Made by a program: the position numbers and the translations under genes
Shown: one piece after another, positions 38,301 to 53,300 of the stretch
How positions within the stretch are numbered: position 1 is the stretch's first letter
Layout: each line of letters opens with the position of its first letter
The notes under the pieces: model-generated
Seen by the model: the letters and a program-made list of their open reading frames with translations, nothing else
Databases searched by the model: none
Told to the model about the DNA's origin: nothing
Assembly: GCA_024734495.1 (NCBI GenBank)
Contig: JALMQS010000085.1
Coordinates: 24,619,077-24,683,076 of the forward strand
Source of the DNA: Forficula auricularia
Lineage: Eukaryota; Arthropoda; Insecta; Dermaptera; Forficulidae
Direction: 5' to 3'
Length of the DNA stretch: 64,000 nt

Positions 38301-41300
38301 GAGTCGGCAAAACGTGTGCTGCGTGCAAAGCATGCTTTGGGGGGAATTATTGATTTTATCTCATCAGAGCACCTGCCGTGATAGTATCTATAGAAAAGGG
38401 AAAGGGCAGAGACATCTCTTCGATGAGCCAGCGAGTCGAGGGAGTCGGTGAGGGTAGAATCGTCAATTAGCCTGACGGCTCGTTTCTGAATTGCATCCAG
38501 GGTAGCAAGAGAATATTTAGAGGCTCCTCTCCATAGATGAGAGCCGTATTCGAGACAGGGGCGGATTTGGGCCTTGTAGATGGTGAGAAGTTGTGGGGGT
38601 TTGTAAAATCGCTTGGACCTGAATAAGAAGCCAATCTTCCTTGCTGCAGATTTCGCCACAGAGGAGATGTGTTCATTCCAAGACAGGTCAGATGCGACAG
38701 AGACCCCCAACATGGATAGGCTGTCACACATTTTCAGGGTATTCGAATCGAAGTGAATATCAGGGAAATCTTTATTTTCGTGCCTAGAAATTAGACAACA
38801 TTGAGTCTTGTTTGTATTAAAGTTAACTAAATTTTGAGAGCCCCATTTATTCAGTTTGTCTAGGTCGAGAGTAATTGAGGAGGCAAGATTGATTCGATTA
38901 TTCGGGAGTGAGGCTTTGCCGTGCAGAGTGAAATCGATAAGGTCGTTTATATAAATTAGGAAGAGTGTGGAGGAGATTACAGAGCCTTGGGGAACACCAG
39001 CGTTTGTGGAGAACGATTCAGATGATATTCCATCTTTTTTTATTTATATAAATTTAAATGTATTTACATACATATATACACTACAATACATTAAACGTAC
39101 AAATCATTTATATATCAACATAATATTTAACATTAAAATACATAATATTACACTATAATAAGTTCTAATGTCTATGTAACATTTTCACTAATATGTTTCC
39201 TTAAATTAAGTTTAAATAATGTTAAATTTGTTGAATTTTACAACAGAGGGCAGACACCACAACTTGTATACTTCGGTTTGTCAGAAAGCTTTCTAACCAT
39301 TTGCGAAGTGTTGGTGTGAATCCAAAGGCTGGCAGTTTGGCAAGAAGATTTTTGTGCCAAACCTGGTCAAAAGCTTTGGTGATATCAAGGGCTACAGCGA
39401 TATAAGAACACACGTTAAGACGCGGAGTACTATTATAAAGGATATTTTAGAGGGCGAAGTGGGTAAGAAAAGTGCAATGGGAATACCTAGATTGCTAGAT
39501 TGGCATATTTTTTCCAGATAACACAGGATATGGGATTGGGACTTTTAGGGAAATTAAAGTGTTGCCATGGGATAAAGTCGAGCCATCACCTGGTGGTTGA
39601 GAAACTGCTCCATGATGACAAACTAATAATGAATTAAAGATTTTACAGGTTGGACTACCTCTAGTGAAATTAAAAAATGATCGTATATTAAACTATATTC
39701 TAGAAACCTATCCCTTTACTCTAAAGCAGGGGTGGTCAACCCCGCCCTCGCGTGCACATTTACGCCCACGATCGTCTATTATGCATCCGCGACACGATTT
39801 CCGGGAAACTAAATAAAAATTGTTATTTTTAAACTATTTTTATACATTTGAATACAATTTAAAAATTAATAATATAATTGTATTTCTATTTGTTTAACTG
39901 CTGTGAGTTTACCAAGAATCTACAAAAGAATTGTAGATGGTAGAATTGCAATTTACAGAATTATATAAAAAAATTAAGACCATTTTATGCAATTTATTAA
40001 AAATATGTTTAGATCACGATTTAGGATGAAAATTTGAATGATTGTTTGAGAATAGCAGTATCAAATTAGTGTCATGATTTTGAAAAATTGTGTCTAGAAA
40101 CACAGTCTCAACCTCTCATAAATTTCATAAACTAATTATTTTTATAACTACACAGATAGAAAAATCAATTAATTATGTTATCCAACGTTTCGTCCGTTTA
40201 TTAAGATTCCTCAGGCTTCTTGAATTCTTTGATAAACACATAATACAAATCGATTTACAAAATGCACTGCCTTGGCCCTAGCCAGATTTACCCCCCCCCC
40301 CAAATGTTGAGGTAAACATCGAAATTTTACAGGATATTATAAAACGCTCAATAAAAATGTAGTAAAAATAATACTCTGATAAAAATAAATTGACACGTTC
40401 TGATGTGGCCATCCACTTGACTTTACCATAAACTTCTGGTTGAGTTTGGAATAAGGACCTAGATTTTCATTTTTTGCCCCCCCCCCCCCCCCCCCAGTTT
40501 TTGTATTTTTAGTCTTCTGGTAGCCCAGTGATTATGTATACAAAATTTGGTTGAGTTTGCTCAAATGGCCTCAGACTTTTAAATTTTAACCCCCTTCTCC
40601 TTAATTTTGCAGTATGCACCAAAATCTAATCAGCTCTTAATCTCAATGGACCAAAACTACGTGTGAACTTCGTTTTTGATATTCACACTAGTTTTTGAGT
40701 GAGCTCGTCCACAAAAATTTGGTAATGCACAGACTAACAGACATTTTGACAAAACAGTTATTATCTCGAAAAATATAATTCTTTCGATATTCACTTATTA
40801 GAGATTTTTTGTAGACCGAAATGCCATGGTTTCGCTCAATTTTTTTAATCAAAATAGTTTCAGACTTTTTTTAGATATTTCGAAAAAAAAGATGGAAAAA
40901 AACACTTTTTTCATGCACGATTACAATACTTGGCCATACACCCTGTGTGGTAAAGTAAAAAACCAATCTGGGCATCAGGAAAGTCATGTCCCCTACTTCT
41001 AGGAGTATATCCATACTCCCCTAACCTTTCGGTGGGCAGCAACCCCCTCCCGAAAATTAACTAATCTCCACAATTTCTGGCCTTGTCACAGCATTTCTAT
41101 GTAATTAATTTAAAATTTATATTTTAAGCGAAAAGTTTTACACTCGATTCATTCATTCCTGCATTTATATAATATTTTAATAATGACCTAACGACACTTA
41201 CCTGTAGTTTAAATAAAAATTATTTAAAAAAAAAAAATGAAATATGGATTTACGATTTACGTACATTATAATTTTTTAGAATCTGTTATCTTTTTTGTTA

Positions 41301-44300
41301 TTTTGAATATATGTAGAGGTCGTGGAAGGGGGAGGGATGGTAATTCATTGACAGGAAGAAAGAGATCCCCCACATCAATGGAGATTGAAGGTCAGGATCA
41401 AGTGCGCTCTCTATCTCCCCACTTTTTAGGGATTCTCCAATGATTTTAAATTGAACTATACACTTCCTTGATTTTTTTAAATTAAATTTAACGAACATAA
41501 ATTAATATTTTGGTTGCTAACTCTTCAACCATTATGATTATAAAAATTATAAAATGTAACTATATCATAGTTATGTACCTATCTCATTTTCGAAAGGTAC
41601 ATTTTTAAATGATCCATTCCATTTAAGAGATAAAATAACATAGGTCTACGAAATATAACTTTTGAAATGTTGAATAATTTCTTATTCCTACGCCCAGATA
41701 CACTAGAAATTAGTATCTAAAAAAATTATCATTTCACAATTTTTGGTATAATTTTGAAAAGTTTAACTTTTTCCCCCTTTTCGAAACTTTATAATTTACT
41801 CAAAAATTAATATTTTACTTTTATTTATATTATTCTTTAACGAAACGATAAGTAGATACCTATAATTTAAAAAAATCTCTAATAAAAACGTATTTATACA
41901 GACTAAAAAATCCTTTCTACTCGTTTTTCACTCTTTAAACTTCCATGACCTACTCAAAAATTAAAATATAGGTATTTTATTTTTTATTTTATTTTTATTT
42001 TTTTTTTCTTATATATTGAAAAAATATGTAGATTATTAAAAAAAATTATAAAATAAAACCATATAGATGTATTTACAGGCCAAATACCTATAGTCTGAAT
42101 TACAAATCATAGCCAAATTTTTGGTTTCTCAAATAAATAATTGGAAATTTCTTGATTTACTCTTTAACCCCCTCCAAAGTCATTGGCTATGCTTGGCTTG
42201 TTTTTTTTTTTTTATTATTATATTGATGGGGGAATCTTTATGCCTCAGGCCCTATAAGCCTCCTGATCTGGCCCGGAACAGGGTCGGAACAGGGGCATAT
42301 TTCTAAATAGGCTAAGTACGCTGCAGCCTAGAGCGGCAACTTTTCAGGGGCGGCAGTTTGGAAATTTATTCAAAAGTTAAAATGAAGTATTTCAGACGTT
42401 AATAATGTTTTCTGTATACGAACTTAAGAATACATGTTACTTAAAAATATGTTTTAGTCCTTCTACATAGCCTACTTTCTAAAACTATAACACCAATGAA
42501 CTTTATCCTTTTGTTGTATAAAACAAATGTATTAAGCAAATATAAACCATAGAGAGGGCGGCAAATGGACTTTACCCTATAGGCGGCATACTCTTAAATC
42601 CGGCCCTGGTCCTGAAGAGACATTAGAATCATAGACGTAACCAGGGGTGAAATCCTGCCCACTTTGAGTTTAAAAAATAATGCAATTTTAAAAGAATTAA
42701 ATTTATTTCTTTATATATATTTTATACCTATATTTAAAACAAGCACATATATTATGAATTTTCGTAGCAAAGATATGGCACTGATTCCCATTTACTTTTA
42801 CACCGAAATCAGTCCCTTCTAGTTACAGTAATGATTAGAAATCATACAGCCCCCCCCCCCCCTCTAAAAATATTGATCTGCGCTCTTTGTTGCTTGTTCT
42901 AATGCCTAAATAAATATTCGACACCACGTTATTCTTATAAAAACTTTGTTCGGAGAATTTTCATGTCTGCTTATGTCCGTGACAAAAAAATCATCGGAGG
43001 GGGGGTGGGGTACCAACCGAGAGGTTAGAGTAATATGGATATAAACTCCTAGGAGTAGGAGACATGACATACCAAATACCTAGATTGTTTTATTATTAGA
43101 ATTTTATTTTTTACTTCCTGCAAGGCCCGCATTCGGCGGCCCTCTTGCTAGCCAGGGGGCATGCCCCCTGGGCCCCCAACTTGGTTGAGTTTGGCCCAAG
43201 AGAAAGAATTCTGCATTTTTTGACCCCCCCCCACATTTTGGTTGGTTAGTTTTTGCATTTCTAACTCTCTAGAGGCCCAGAGATTATGTATACAAAATTT
43301 GGTTGAGTTTGCTCCAATGGCAAGAATTTACATTTTTTCACCCTCCCCCCTTTTTGGGGAAATTTTTTTAAACAAAAGTTGTCAGAAATCACATCCCCTA
43401 CAACTTTGTTTATTATAAAATTTGCCGTAGGGTTAATAGTTTAGGAGTTATTTGATAATTTTCATTTGTGCGCCCCCCCAAACCCCATTCTGGGGTCAAA
43501 ATATCAAAACGTTATATAGCTAAAAACGTAAGTTAGAAGACATCTGGTGTAAATATGAAATTTCATAATAATCCCTTCAGCCGTTTTTACGTGAATCGTG
43601 AGCAACTTTTCGGAAACCACTGAAACAGACAGACCGACTTACAGACAGACATACAGACATACAGGAATTTTGTTGAGGGTGTTTTCGTTCATAACTTTGC
43701 TTGAAACGTGTGCAACCAAAATTTGGCGTGATTTGGACCAATGTACAGACAAAACCTTAATTTTATATATATAGATGAAATTTTTATTTAACGTTAATTT
43801 AGGTATATCCTGTAAAACTTCGATTTTTACATCAAAAGTTCGAGGCTGGGGGGGGGGGGTTCTAATCTCCCCCCCTTGCTGGCTACGCTTCTGTGTCTGG
43901 TAATTTTTGATTATCAGATTAGAGCTGATTGATTTTTAAAGATGATCAATTGTAATTCCAACAGGTGGGAGTGGGAATTATTATCCATGCGTCAGCTGAA
44001 TAACGGAAAGAGCCGAAGTTAAACGAAAATAGGCATTCTGTCAGAGTGTGATAGTTCACCTCCCTAAGTACTTGAAATATACATAAAATGTTAGATATTT
44101 AATCAGTGAGCATAATTATAATAATAAGGAAACATGAGATTACGAAATCGAGTTTGTCTGAGTAAGTTTTAATAGAAATAAATAATAAACATATACCTAT
44201 ATAATTTTATTCTTATTTCTCTTTAAAAAATAACTTAAAACACCAACCTTAACTAGGAATAGATTTAATGTTTTTTTTTGTTTTTAATTAAAATTAACAA

Positions 44301-47300
44301 AATTTATTTCAAAATATGCATTAATGTTTTAAATAGCTAATCGAATATATTATTTTTTAATTTTCAGCCTTGACTCTATTTTTTCTAATTGAATTTGGAA
44401 TCATTCCGAATCAGAAATCCGGCTTCTATTGCGGTGACCCGAATCTTAACCATATAAATCGAGGAAGTACCGTCTCTGCTGGACTTTTAATTGGCGGTTC
44501 AATTTTCATCCCATTAATTTTGGTAATTATGCTTATTCTCTCACATGAATTTAGTTTTAAATATTGTCAATACATCACTAAATCAACCAGTAAATGTCTA
44601 CTACACCTAACATTTTATATAAGATTTCTTATTCTATAATTCATATACTAGATAATTGTACATTAAATCAGAGCTTAAGGAGAAAGCACAAATCATTCAG
44701 ATTGTCCTAATCTTAAGTCAAATAAACACATAACTATATACTAAAATAAGTGAATAAATATTTCAGGGGTGCCCCCTAGCCTCAAGACCCCCCCCCCCCA
44801 TTTTATTCAATTCTAAAGAATTAAAAGTGGGGGTCGGGTTAGTCTTAGCGTGCCAGGCTGCCCAAGAGATTCTACGAATATCCACGAAATATATTAAAAG
44901 TACATATATATTCAAATTATTCTCAGGAGATTCTTAGAATATTATTCTTGGACGAATCTTCCGGGAATATCCTTTGGTGTATAATCTAAGAATATTCTAG
45001 TAAATTGAATTAAATGTCCTACACGAATATTTTAGTTCTAAGAAAATTCTCAGAATATCTTGAAAGATTATTTACAGGATATTCCAATGTCCAGAAAAGA
45101 TATTATCAGAGTATTTATAGATTATTCTTTGGCTACCTGGGCAAGTGGACCCGGGTTCGAATCCGATTCGAGGCATCCGGCTAAAATCTGACCCCGGGGT
45201 AGAGACAAATTAAAATAATTAAATATTCAAGGGTGCCCAGAGGGGGGGGGGGGGGGGGGTTTAAAATTGTTGGATTTTAGCTTTATATGCTAAAAATAAA
45301 AGCGGCCAGTCTTATAACTTCAACAAAAGGTAATAAAAAGCTCTTTTAATTCTTTTTTTCAGCCTTTCTAGCCATAAGCTAATTTACGATACTACTTATT
45401 ATTTTTTTACTGATTTTCTCTAAAAATAAATAACTAAGCTACTTTTGACAAGAAAAAATATTTTCAATTGAAATTCTAGCTTTGAATATTTTTAATGTTA
45501 ATTAAATTTTAAATTTAAAGGTAAAAAGATTCCTTCCCAGACAGACTGAATATTGCAGCAATATTGCGAACCTTACACAATATTAGCAATATTACAGCAA
45601 CGATTGCAGTAGCAACTTTGAAGTGGCAATATTGCTGCAATGTAAAAGCAAGGCGAACATAGGAATATCGCTGCAATGTTGCTGCAATCTCCCTGCAAAG
45701 TTTAATATTGCAATGTAATGTTGCTGCAATATTCCCTTCTGTCTGGGTTCTTAAGGCACAAATCACACAAATTTGGAAACTAGAACTTGTGCTTACCGAA
45801 AATATTACTTATTTTAGTAGTATTATAGTATTTAGAAGTATTTTTTATGGACAACCAACTGGTAGAATTCTATGGTAAATTGATAGGAAATCAGCACAAG
45901 AATAATGAAAACCATAAATTTCAAAAAAACAATTTATAAAGTCATTATCATCCTCTTTAAAAAACTGACATTTCTTCCCTCCTTCAGAGTTTTTAGGCTG
46001 CTTTCATATCAATTTACAATTAAAAGAATATATTTTACACAAAATTCAACTTTATATAATATTGCACATTACTCTTGATTTGATTCTTTATCACTAGATT
46101 ATCTGATAATAGTAATTTTTCATGTATTAAAAGATTACAAATGTAACCAAAAGTAAAAATCACGTTTAGCATACACGCATCTTTCTATTGAAGAACTCAT
46201 GTTTAGACTCCTTATTTTAAAGTCATTTCAAGTTATTTTGTTATCCTTATGTTACTTTCAAAAATTAAATCCAAAATTATGAGTCGATTCTTATGAAAAT
46301 ATAACACCAAAAACCCACTATCTCAATGGTTTCAACTGAAAATCTTCATTGAAAAGTTTTTATTTTGCCGAGAGTAGCAGAGTTGTTAATCCATAAAGAG
46401 AAACAAAGAGGTTGTCCTCTGCTTGATGCAAATAAACATACACACAGCTAAGTAAATGAAAAATAATATTTATAATTAAAAAAGACTGATGATGAAGGCC
46501 AAGTCTTCGAAACTATAGTCTCAAACAAATAAATAATATTGAAGGAGGCAATAAAAGAGTGTGTCTTTTGATGGAATTAATAATTCCAGCAGAAGACGGG
46601 AACAAAAAAAATTGAAATGATACAAGGCGAATATGTCAAAATGATCCTAGATCTAGAGCGAAATACACCAGCCTACATATGGAGAAGGGAGATAGGCAGA
46701 GGAAAGCTGCCCACTTTAGCAATGAAGAGGTGCCTGAAGTTCATTCTGAAAATGGTGGAAGGAAATGAAGATCGTTTGACCATGATTTTTGGAGAGAGCT
46801 GATGAGAAATATGTCCAATAATCAAGAAACTCTCTGGGTTCAAAATATGAAAAAAAGAATGAATAACTGGGACAGAATGTGGAATCACTCCTGATGGATG
46901 AAAACGACCCAACAAGACTGGAATCAATGATGACAAGACTTCTAATAACAGACCAGGAACAGACGATACAAGCAGACTGGAAGGGTGTAGACACATCCTC
47001 ATACTGGCCATACTACAAGAATATTAAAAGAGACCTGACCATGGAAGACTATCTTAATGACGACAGGACCGAGGAAAGAGACAAGAAGAAATGGACAAGA
47101 GTAAGATGTGGCAGTGAGTGGAGAGCGACTAAAAATATATTGTGTAGATGGTGTTGAGAGGTCAAAGAGACGTTTGACCACGCTAAAATATGTACAGAAA
47201 TGAGAAGAGACACTGGATTTGTCTTACAAGATTGGGAGAAGAAATTGACAGGACCAGTGGACAGAGACACTCTGGAGACGATGGACAAGATAGACAAGGG

Positions 47301-50300
47301 ACCGACAAATAAAAGTGACGACGGACAGAAGAAGACGGCTTAGAAGAGAGAAAGCCCAAGATGGAAGATTTCCGAAAGAGAAAAAATAAGGAGGAAGAAG
47401 AGAAAAAGAAGAAAGAAATATTTTGTGTATTTTGTATATTAACTATTTAAGTAATGTAAAAAGAATTGTATGAATCCAAAACCCAAATATGGTAAATTGA
47501 ACTATAAGGACTATGAGTCGATCTACACCTAAACTAACACTTTTGAGAACACTGGTCTCTTACTGAAAATAAATTGATTATAGAATCTTAATATATAAAG
47601 ATAAGAGTAAATAGATATTTTATTTAATATGGATTTACTATGAGTTATAGGATACTGGGTCACTTATTTCACATTAAAATTAAAAAATTAAAAGATATAA
47701 AATTTTTTTTCTTTTTTCAATATATATATTTCGGGCTATCAACCCCCATTTTAATGTGAAATAAGTGACCCAATATCCTTAACTCATAGTAAATCCATAT
47801 TAAATAAAATATCTATTTACTCTTATCTTTATTAAGATGTTTCACCTGCACCAACACCACAATCTCTACTGATTATCTTAATATATAGTTTAAATAATGA
47901 ATGTTATTTATTAATTCTATAGCCCGTGGGTTCCCTCCCCAAGAATCCAAAAATTATATTATAATTACTCTTTTTGGGTAGTAACAAAATTATTTTTATG
48001 AATTAATCTTCACTAACAACTAAATACATCGAATGTTTTCTACATTTGTGGTTCAATCATGAATCAACTGTAGGAAGTTTTGTCAAATATTGAGTGAAAA
48101 TAATATTTGAACTTATATATTTCTAACTTGAAATAATGATATTAAATAAATTTTTATAATTTTTCTGACTGATATAACAAAGAATAATTGACCTATCAAC
48201 TAAATACATATTGCATAATTATACTCTTATTTACCTTTATATAAGAATTTGTTGGTTATTATTTATTTATTTAAAAAATTTTCAAACTTTCCATTTGAAA
48301 ATATTAACCCTGGCTATGATTAATTTGATTATTATTTTTATAGATTTTTCAAAATTTAGATAAATGCTCATTTAATTCTAAATTGGCTTTTATAATATAA
48401 ATTAGAAAATGTCACATATAGATACATAAAACAATTTTGAAAACATATTGGAATTTAAATTTAAAGTATCTTAACACAAATGCAACATTAAGATTTCAAA
48501 TATATGGAATGATTTAATTATTAAACAAAAAATATGTTTCTCTTACCTATTCTAAAGAAGAAAGAAGAAATTGTAGTTTTCTGATGATGATTTTTCACGA
48601 TTATATTGATGCCACCATCTGTTGATATCATTTGAAATAGCTTAAATATTTATTCTATTTCTATATATTTTAACCAAAACATTATTATTTTATTATAAAT
48701 CACGAAAAAACATTTTAATAAAACACTAAATATTGAAAAGCGACGCTTAAATCACAATGACGCTAAACGAAATCAAAGAATAATTTATAGGTAATTATTG
48801 AAATTTCAAAGAATATATTTATCAGAATTCAAATATATTTTTTTCAAAATTTCAAAGCAGTCCAAGACTGTTCCAGAGAAGATAAAATTTAAAATTTTTA
48901 ATATTTCAAATTTTTTTTTTTTAATCTAAATTTTTCAGTCGCAATAATTTTTCTAATTGAATTAAGAAAGTGGAAAAAAAATTGTTTTTCTATGCTTCTG
49001 CTAAGGAAGAGGAAACAAGTTTTAAACACTGCTGCGGAGAGAGGAAGGAAGCATTTTATTCGTTTCCTTCATTGACTCCTTGAAACCCTGAAGAAGGAGG
49101 GAAGAATTCTCCGAAACGTCGGTTTGAAGGGAAAGGAGGAGGGATTCCAATAAATTACACCTTATTTGAATATGTGTTAATTTTTTCTTTCTTCACTACC
49201 CCTGAGCTGCCTTCCATTACTTTCAATTAAAAATGTCTACCAGTCCGTCTCTCTCCAGAGAAAAGTTCGTGTAAATAAATAATAAATATTAATTGTAGTG
49301 GAACTCTAACCACTGACCCACATTCGCCTTCAATTTAAACCTGAATATTTTATTTTCACTGATTTGCAGATTTTACCCCCCTCACAATGTGCAATGAAAA
49401 ATATTGTATTTTTTAAAATTCAAAAAACTCACTAGTTATATATATAATTATTTTTTTACTAACCAACCACTTTCATTTTGTTTCAGATGTTCCTTGTTGA
49501 ATATATCTCCTCATATTATACTTGTCATCCAGATGAGGATTCTTTGAATTCCCAAAGCACAAGGCTTAAGAAATGCGGGAAATTAACTCTTTTCTGGTAC
49601 CGTGAGTTCATGCTAGGATTATGCGTTGTTTTCTTTATCACGGATGCCATCAAAGTGATTATTGGAGAACCCAGGCCTCATTTCCTAGACAGCTGTAAAC
49701 CTGATAAAGCATTCGATTGTGTTCCTGGGTATATCACTTTTTATTTACTTATTATTGATAATAATAATAAAAATTAATATATACTTATAATATTATATCA
49801 TATTTATTATACAATTTAAGCCCTGTTAGACCAGTGGTCTCCAAACTTTTAGGTCATAGAGAGAAAAAATATTTAGCCCTTACTTCCTCGCCCTCCCCCT
49901 CCCTCAAAAAATAAATCAATAAATCAAACATTCAATAATATTTTACCTTAATTTTATATTAAAAAACAAAACAAAATGGAATTTTCCTGGTTTGAATAAG
50001 CCAGTGTTTCTCAAACATTTTAGCATCGAGAATCGCGACCCCCAAAACGTAAAAAATAAATAAAAATTAATACTTCACATCCTCTCGAAATTTTCTCTTC
50101 AATAATAATAATAAGAATAAATATACAAAGACCAATATTATGTAGAAAACAGTGTAAGGATGGCCCGGTTTTACGAAAGAAACTGACCATTCAGTTCTAT
50201 GTCGGTTGGTAAAGTTTTGTAAAAGTTGACAAAGGGTAAAACCTTAAAATTCACCTTGTGCCCGACTCGGATGACCAATCAGATGACACGCACTTGCATC

Positions 50301-53300
50301 TGATTGTCCATCCAATGTGAATTCTAAGGCTTTACTCTTTGTCAACTTTTACAAAGACTTTACCAACCGACATACAACTGGCCCTAACTAACTTATGTAC
50401 ACAGGGCCGTGCCTGACGGGCGTTCATTGCGTGCACCGCACGCAGGCGGCCGAAATTAAGAGGCGGCCAAATCGTTACAAGTTGTTTACTGGGCAAAAAT
50501 ACAATCGGTTTGTTTTCATTAAGATACGAAGTAAAAACAGTTTCTCTAATCTAATCTATCTAAAAAGAGTTTCTCAGAAATAAGAAATGTATAAAAACTG
50601 ATTATGTCGTTGTAGTATTTATATACCTAGTCATGCAGCGAATCCGAATTTTTTCGAACATTGCACGAGCGAAGAGCCGAAATAGTTTTTTCAATTGACC
50701 GGCGTTTATTTATAGAAAGTTTAAAAATATTTTATTATAACTCAAATTTTATTGATTGTTATCTGCTCCTATAATAAGGAAATCTAATTTTAATAACAAT
50801 CTATTTTTATTATACAAATTCTATTTATAGAATAATATTTTTTTCATGTTATTATTTTTGTTTAAATTTTAAATAAAAAAATGTTTATTTTGTGCATTTT
50901 TTTTCTTAAATTTCATCCAAACATATAAATCTCATAAAACCGGTTTTTAGCCGGTTTTTCTTTTCAGAAACCGGTTTTGGGAACAAAACCAATATTTTTT
51001 TTCGTTCTCGATTTCGGTTAACCAAAAACTGATTTTTTTCCCGGTTTGATGCCCTGTGTATAATAATAAACATTAAAAATTAAAGTAGTTTTTTTTAATG
51101 TTATCCTGGGGGCGGCCATACAGACTGGCACGCAGGCGGCCATATACCCAGGCACGGCCCTGTATGTACATAGCGAGTATAAGAGCTTCTTACTGACTGC
51201 TCAATTAATTCTCTCTGTATTTTATCATCATTTTAGTATGGTCCCATAAGTAGTAATGGAAACATTCCTGATCTTAAGTTAATAAGAAATTGTAATTAAA
51301 TTTTTTTATTTGAATTTGTGAATTAACCGTAAAAGTTTAAAGATGTTGATAAAGTATCAGGTTTTCGGTAAAAAATAACACCTTAATAGCTTATTTTTCG
51401 GTAATTTCATGAACAAATTAATCATAAATAACTTCAACACGTCTCAAAATATATCTTGAATAAGTTTCTACAAAATAGGTATATCTTAATAAAGTCTGAA
51501 TTTGAATTGGTTCATCTTCGGACCTATAAAATATACCCGTTTTACAATTTCTCACATATATACAAATTTCATGGTGTTTGTTGTTAAGTGTACTGATAAC
51601 AATTGAGTTAATCGATTAATTAATCAAATATTAGTTACTTTGTCAATTTTCCAAGAAATATTTCTACAACAGGCACAGAGTAAACTAAAGTTAAGAGATG
51701 ATTTAGAATAGTTTTTTCATTAATTTTTAAATTCTTTCATTATACTTTTGAAATCATTATCATCACTGGCACATGACCAGCATGAAAGGGCCTTAAAAAG
51801 CCATCAAGATTAAAAAATCTCAGTAAAAATAATAAAAAAAAATTTAATTGCTGAATACTCAAATAATAAAATTAAGTTCTTACAACCTTGTTTTATTTAT
51901 TAAAAAAATACACGCGGCCCGAAATTAAAACCTAGCTTAGGACCATTCAGTCTAGTGATGATAATCGTTATATAATTTGTCTTTTTATTTCGAAAATGAG
52001 AGAATTAAGACCATTTTATATATATTTAATTAACTATTATTTAATTCCAATCATTGTCTTAATAAAATTTTAATTAAATTTTTGTGTTTAACTTAAAAGA
52101 AAAAGAAAAACCGTAATCTGCTTAGAGTAAAAAAGCAGTCCAATTTTTTTTTTTTTTTTATAATTTAATTCGTCTAGAATTCTATTTGTTTATTAATAAC
52201 AATTTGTTTTATTTTTAATTTTTTAGTACTTACATCGAAAATTATCAATGTACCAATACCAAAATAAAAAGTAAATGGGCACTCCACGATTTGAATATGT
52301 CGTTTCCATCAGGACATGCATCAGTGTCATTTTACACAAGCATATTTCTTATGGTAATTCTAATAATATAAGTTAAATTTAAAAAGTAATAACTGAGAAA
52401 AAATTTTAATGAGTATTCATTCTTCAGAGAAGATTTAAGGTAGTTCTTTCACAAATGCAAAAATTCAAGAAGTCTTCGAAACTTGGAATATAAGTCATTA
52501 AAAGCATAATAAACACACTGTTAAAATTTGAAGACGATTTACCACACCAAACATTAAATAATTGCAATTAAAAATGAAATTTTTTACATAAATTCATTTG
52601 GTTAATGTCCATTCTTTATTTAAATAAAATTAATAAATTAATAGGTATTTTGGACAAATTTTATATTTTATTAATTTTTGCACAACGTTTCGTCCGTTTC
52701 GGACTTTATCAAGTGCTTTAATTTGTTAATTGATTGAGCACTTGATAAAGTCCGAAACGGACGAAACGTTGTGCAAAAATTAATAAAATATAAAATTTGT
52801 CCAAAATACCTATTAATTTATTAATTTTATTGAAATTTTTTACATATGGTAGAGTGGGAAAATAATCATTATTTTATTATTTTTCATTGAAGGACTTTCA
52901 CCATCTTGATGAAAAACTAATATTTGTTAGAATAATATACCTATTCGGAGTAACTTAAAAAAAAATGAAATGAAATTATTTACCTCGTAGTTTTGATAAA
53001 AAAAAAAAAAAAAAACATTTGGGCGATTATTTTTAGTGGAGGGGATATAATAGATATGATATCAATTGCTTGGAAACGCTCCATTTATAAAGAAAATATA
53101 GTAGTGTGAAAACTGAGAAGTACAGTCACCTTAAAAAAACATAACCTAAAATTTTTGCACCGTTCATATGTATAGAGTGGTTACGAGGCTAAAACTTTTT
53201 GTGTGGATTTTCGCGAAAGAACTACCTTAAGTAAATAGACAAGAAATAAAGTTAAATAAGTTGAATAAATTTAGGAAAAAATATTTTTCTGTTAAATATA

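Larger units (their letters stand above)
52591..52831. mobile_element. Hammerhead-like inverted pair with 15-bp target duplication
   Basis: Bounded by GAAATTTTTTACATA at 52576-52590 and 52832-52846. Two arms in inverse orientation (TTAATAGGTATTTTGGACAA and its inverse) each carry a hammerhead-like core. The uninterrupted MITE copies at 4722 and 14115 give the empty site. Confidence 0.85.
52435..53230 (+). mobile_element. TTAA-type MITE, copy 3, interrupted
   Basis: TTAAGGTAGTTCTTTC start and GAAAGAACTACCTTAA end, TTAA flanks. A 241-bp hammerhead foldback (52591-52831) has inserted, duplicating GAAATTTTTTACATA. Copy 1 is in a different intron of gene 1, so insertions postdate the gene duplication or are independent of it. 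Confidence 0.85.

Noticed and set aside
45130..45200. Perfect B box GGGTTCGAATCC as a tRNA gene
   Set aside because: The A-box side lies about 290 bp away and no cloverleaf forms.
46673..47297. Minus-strand frames of 60-112 codons
   Set aside because: Shadows of the plus-strand LINE C-terminal relic.
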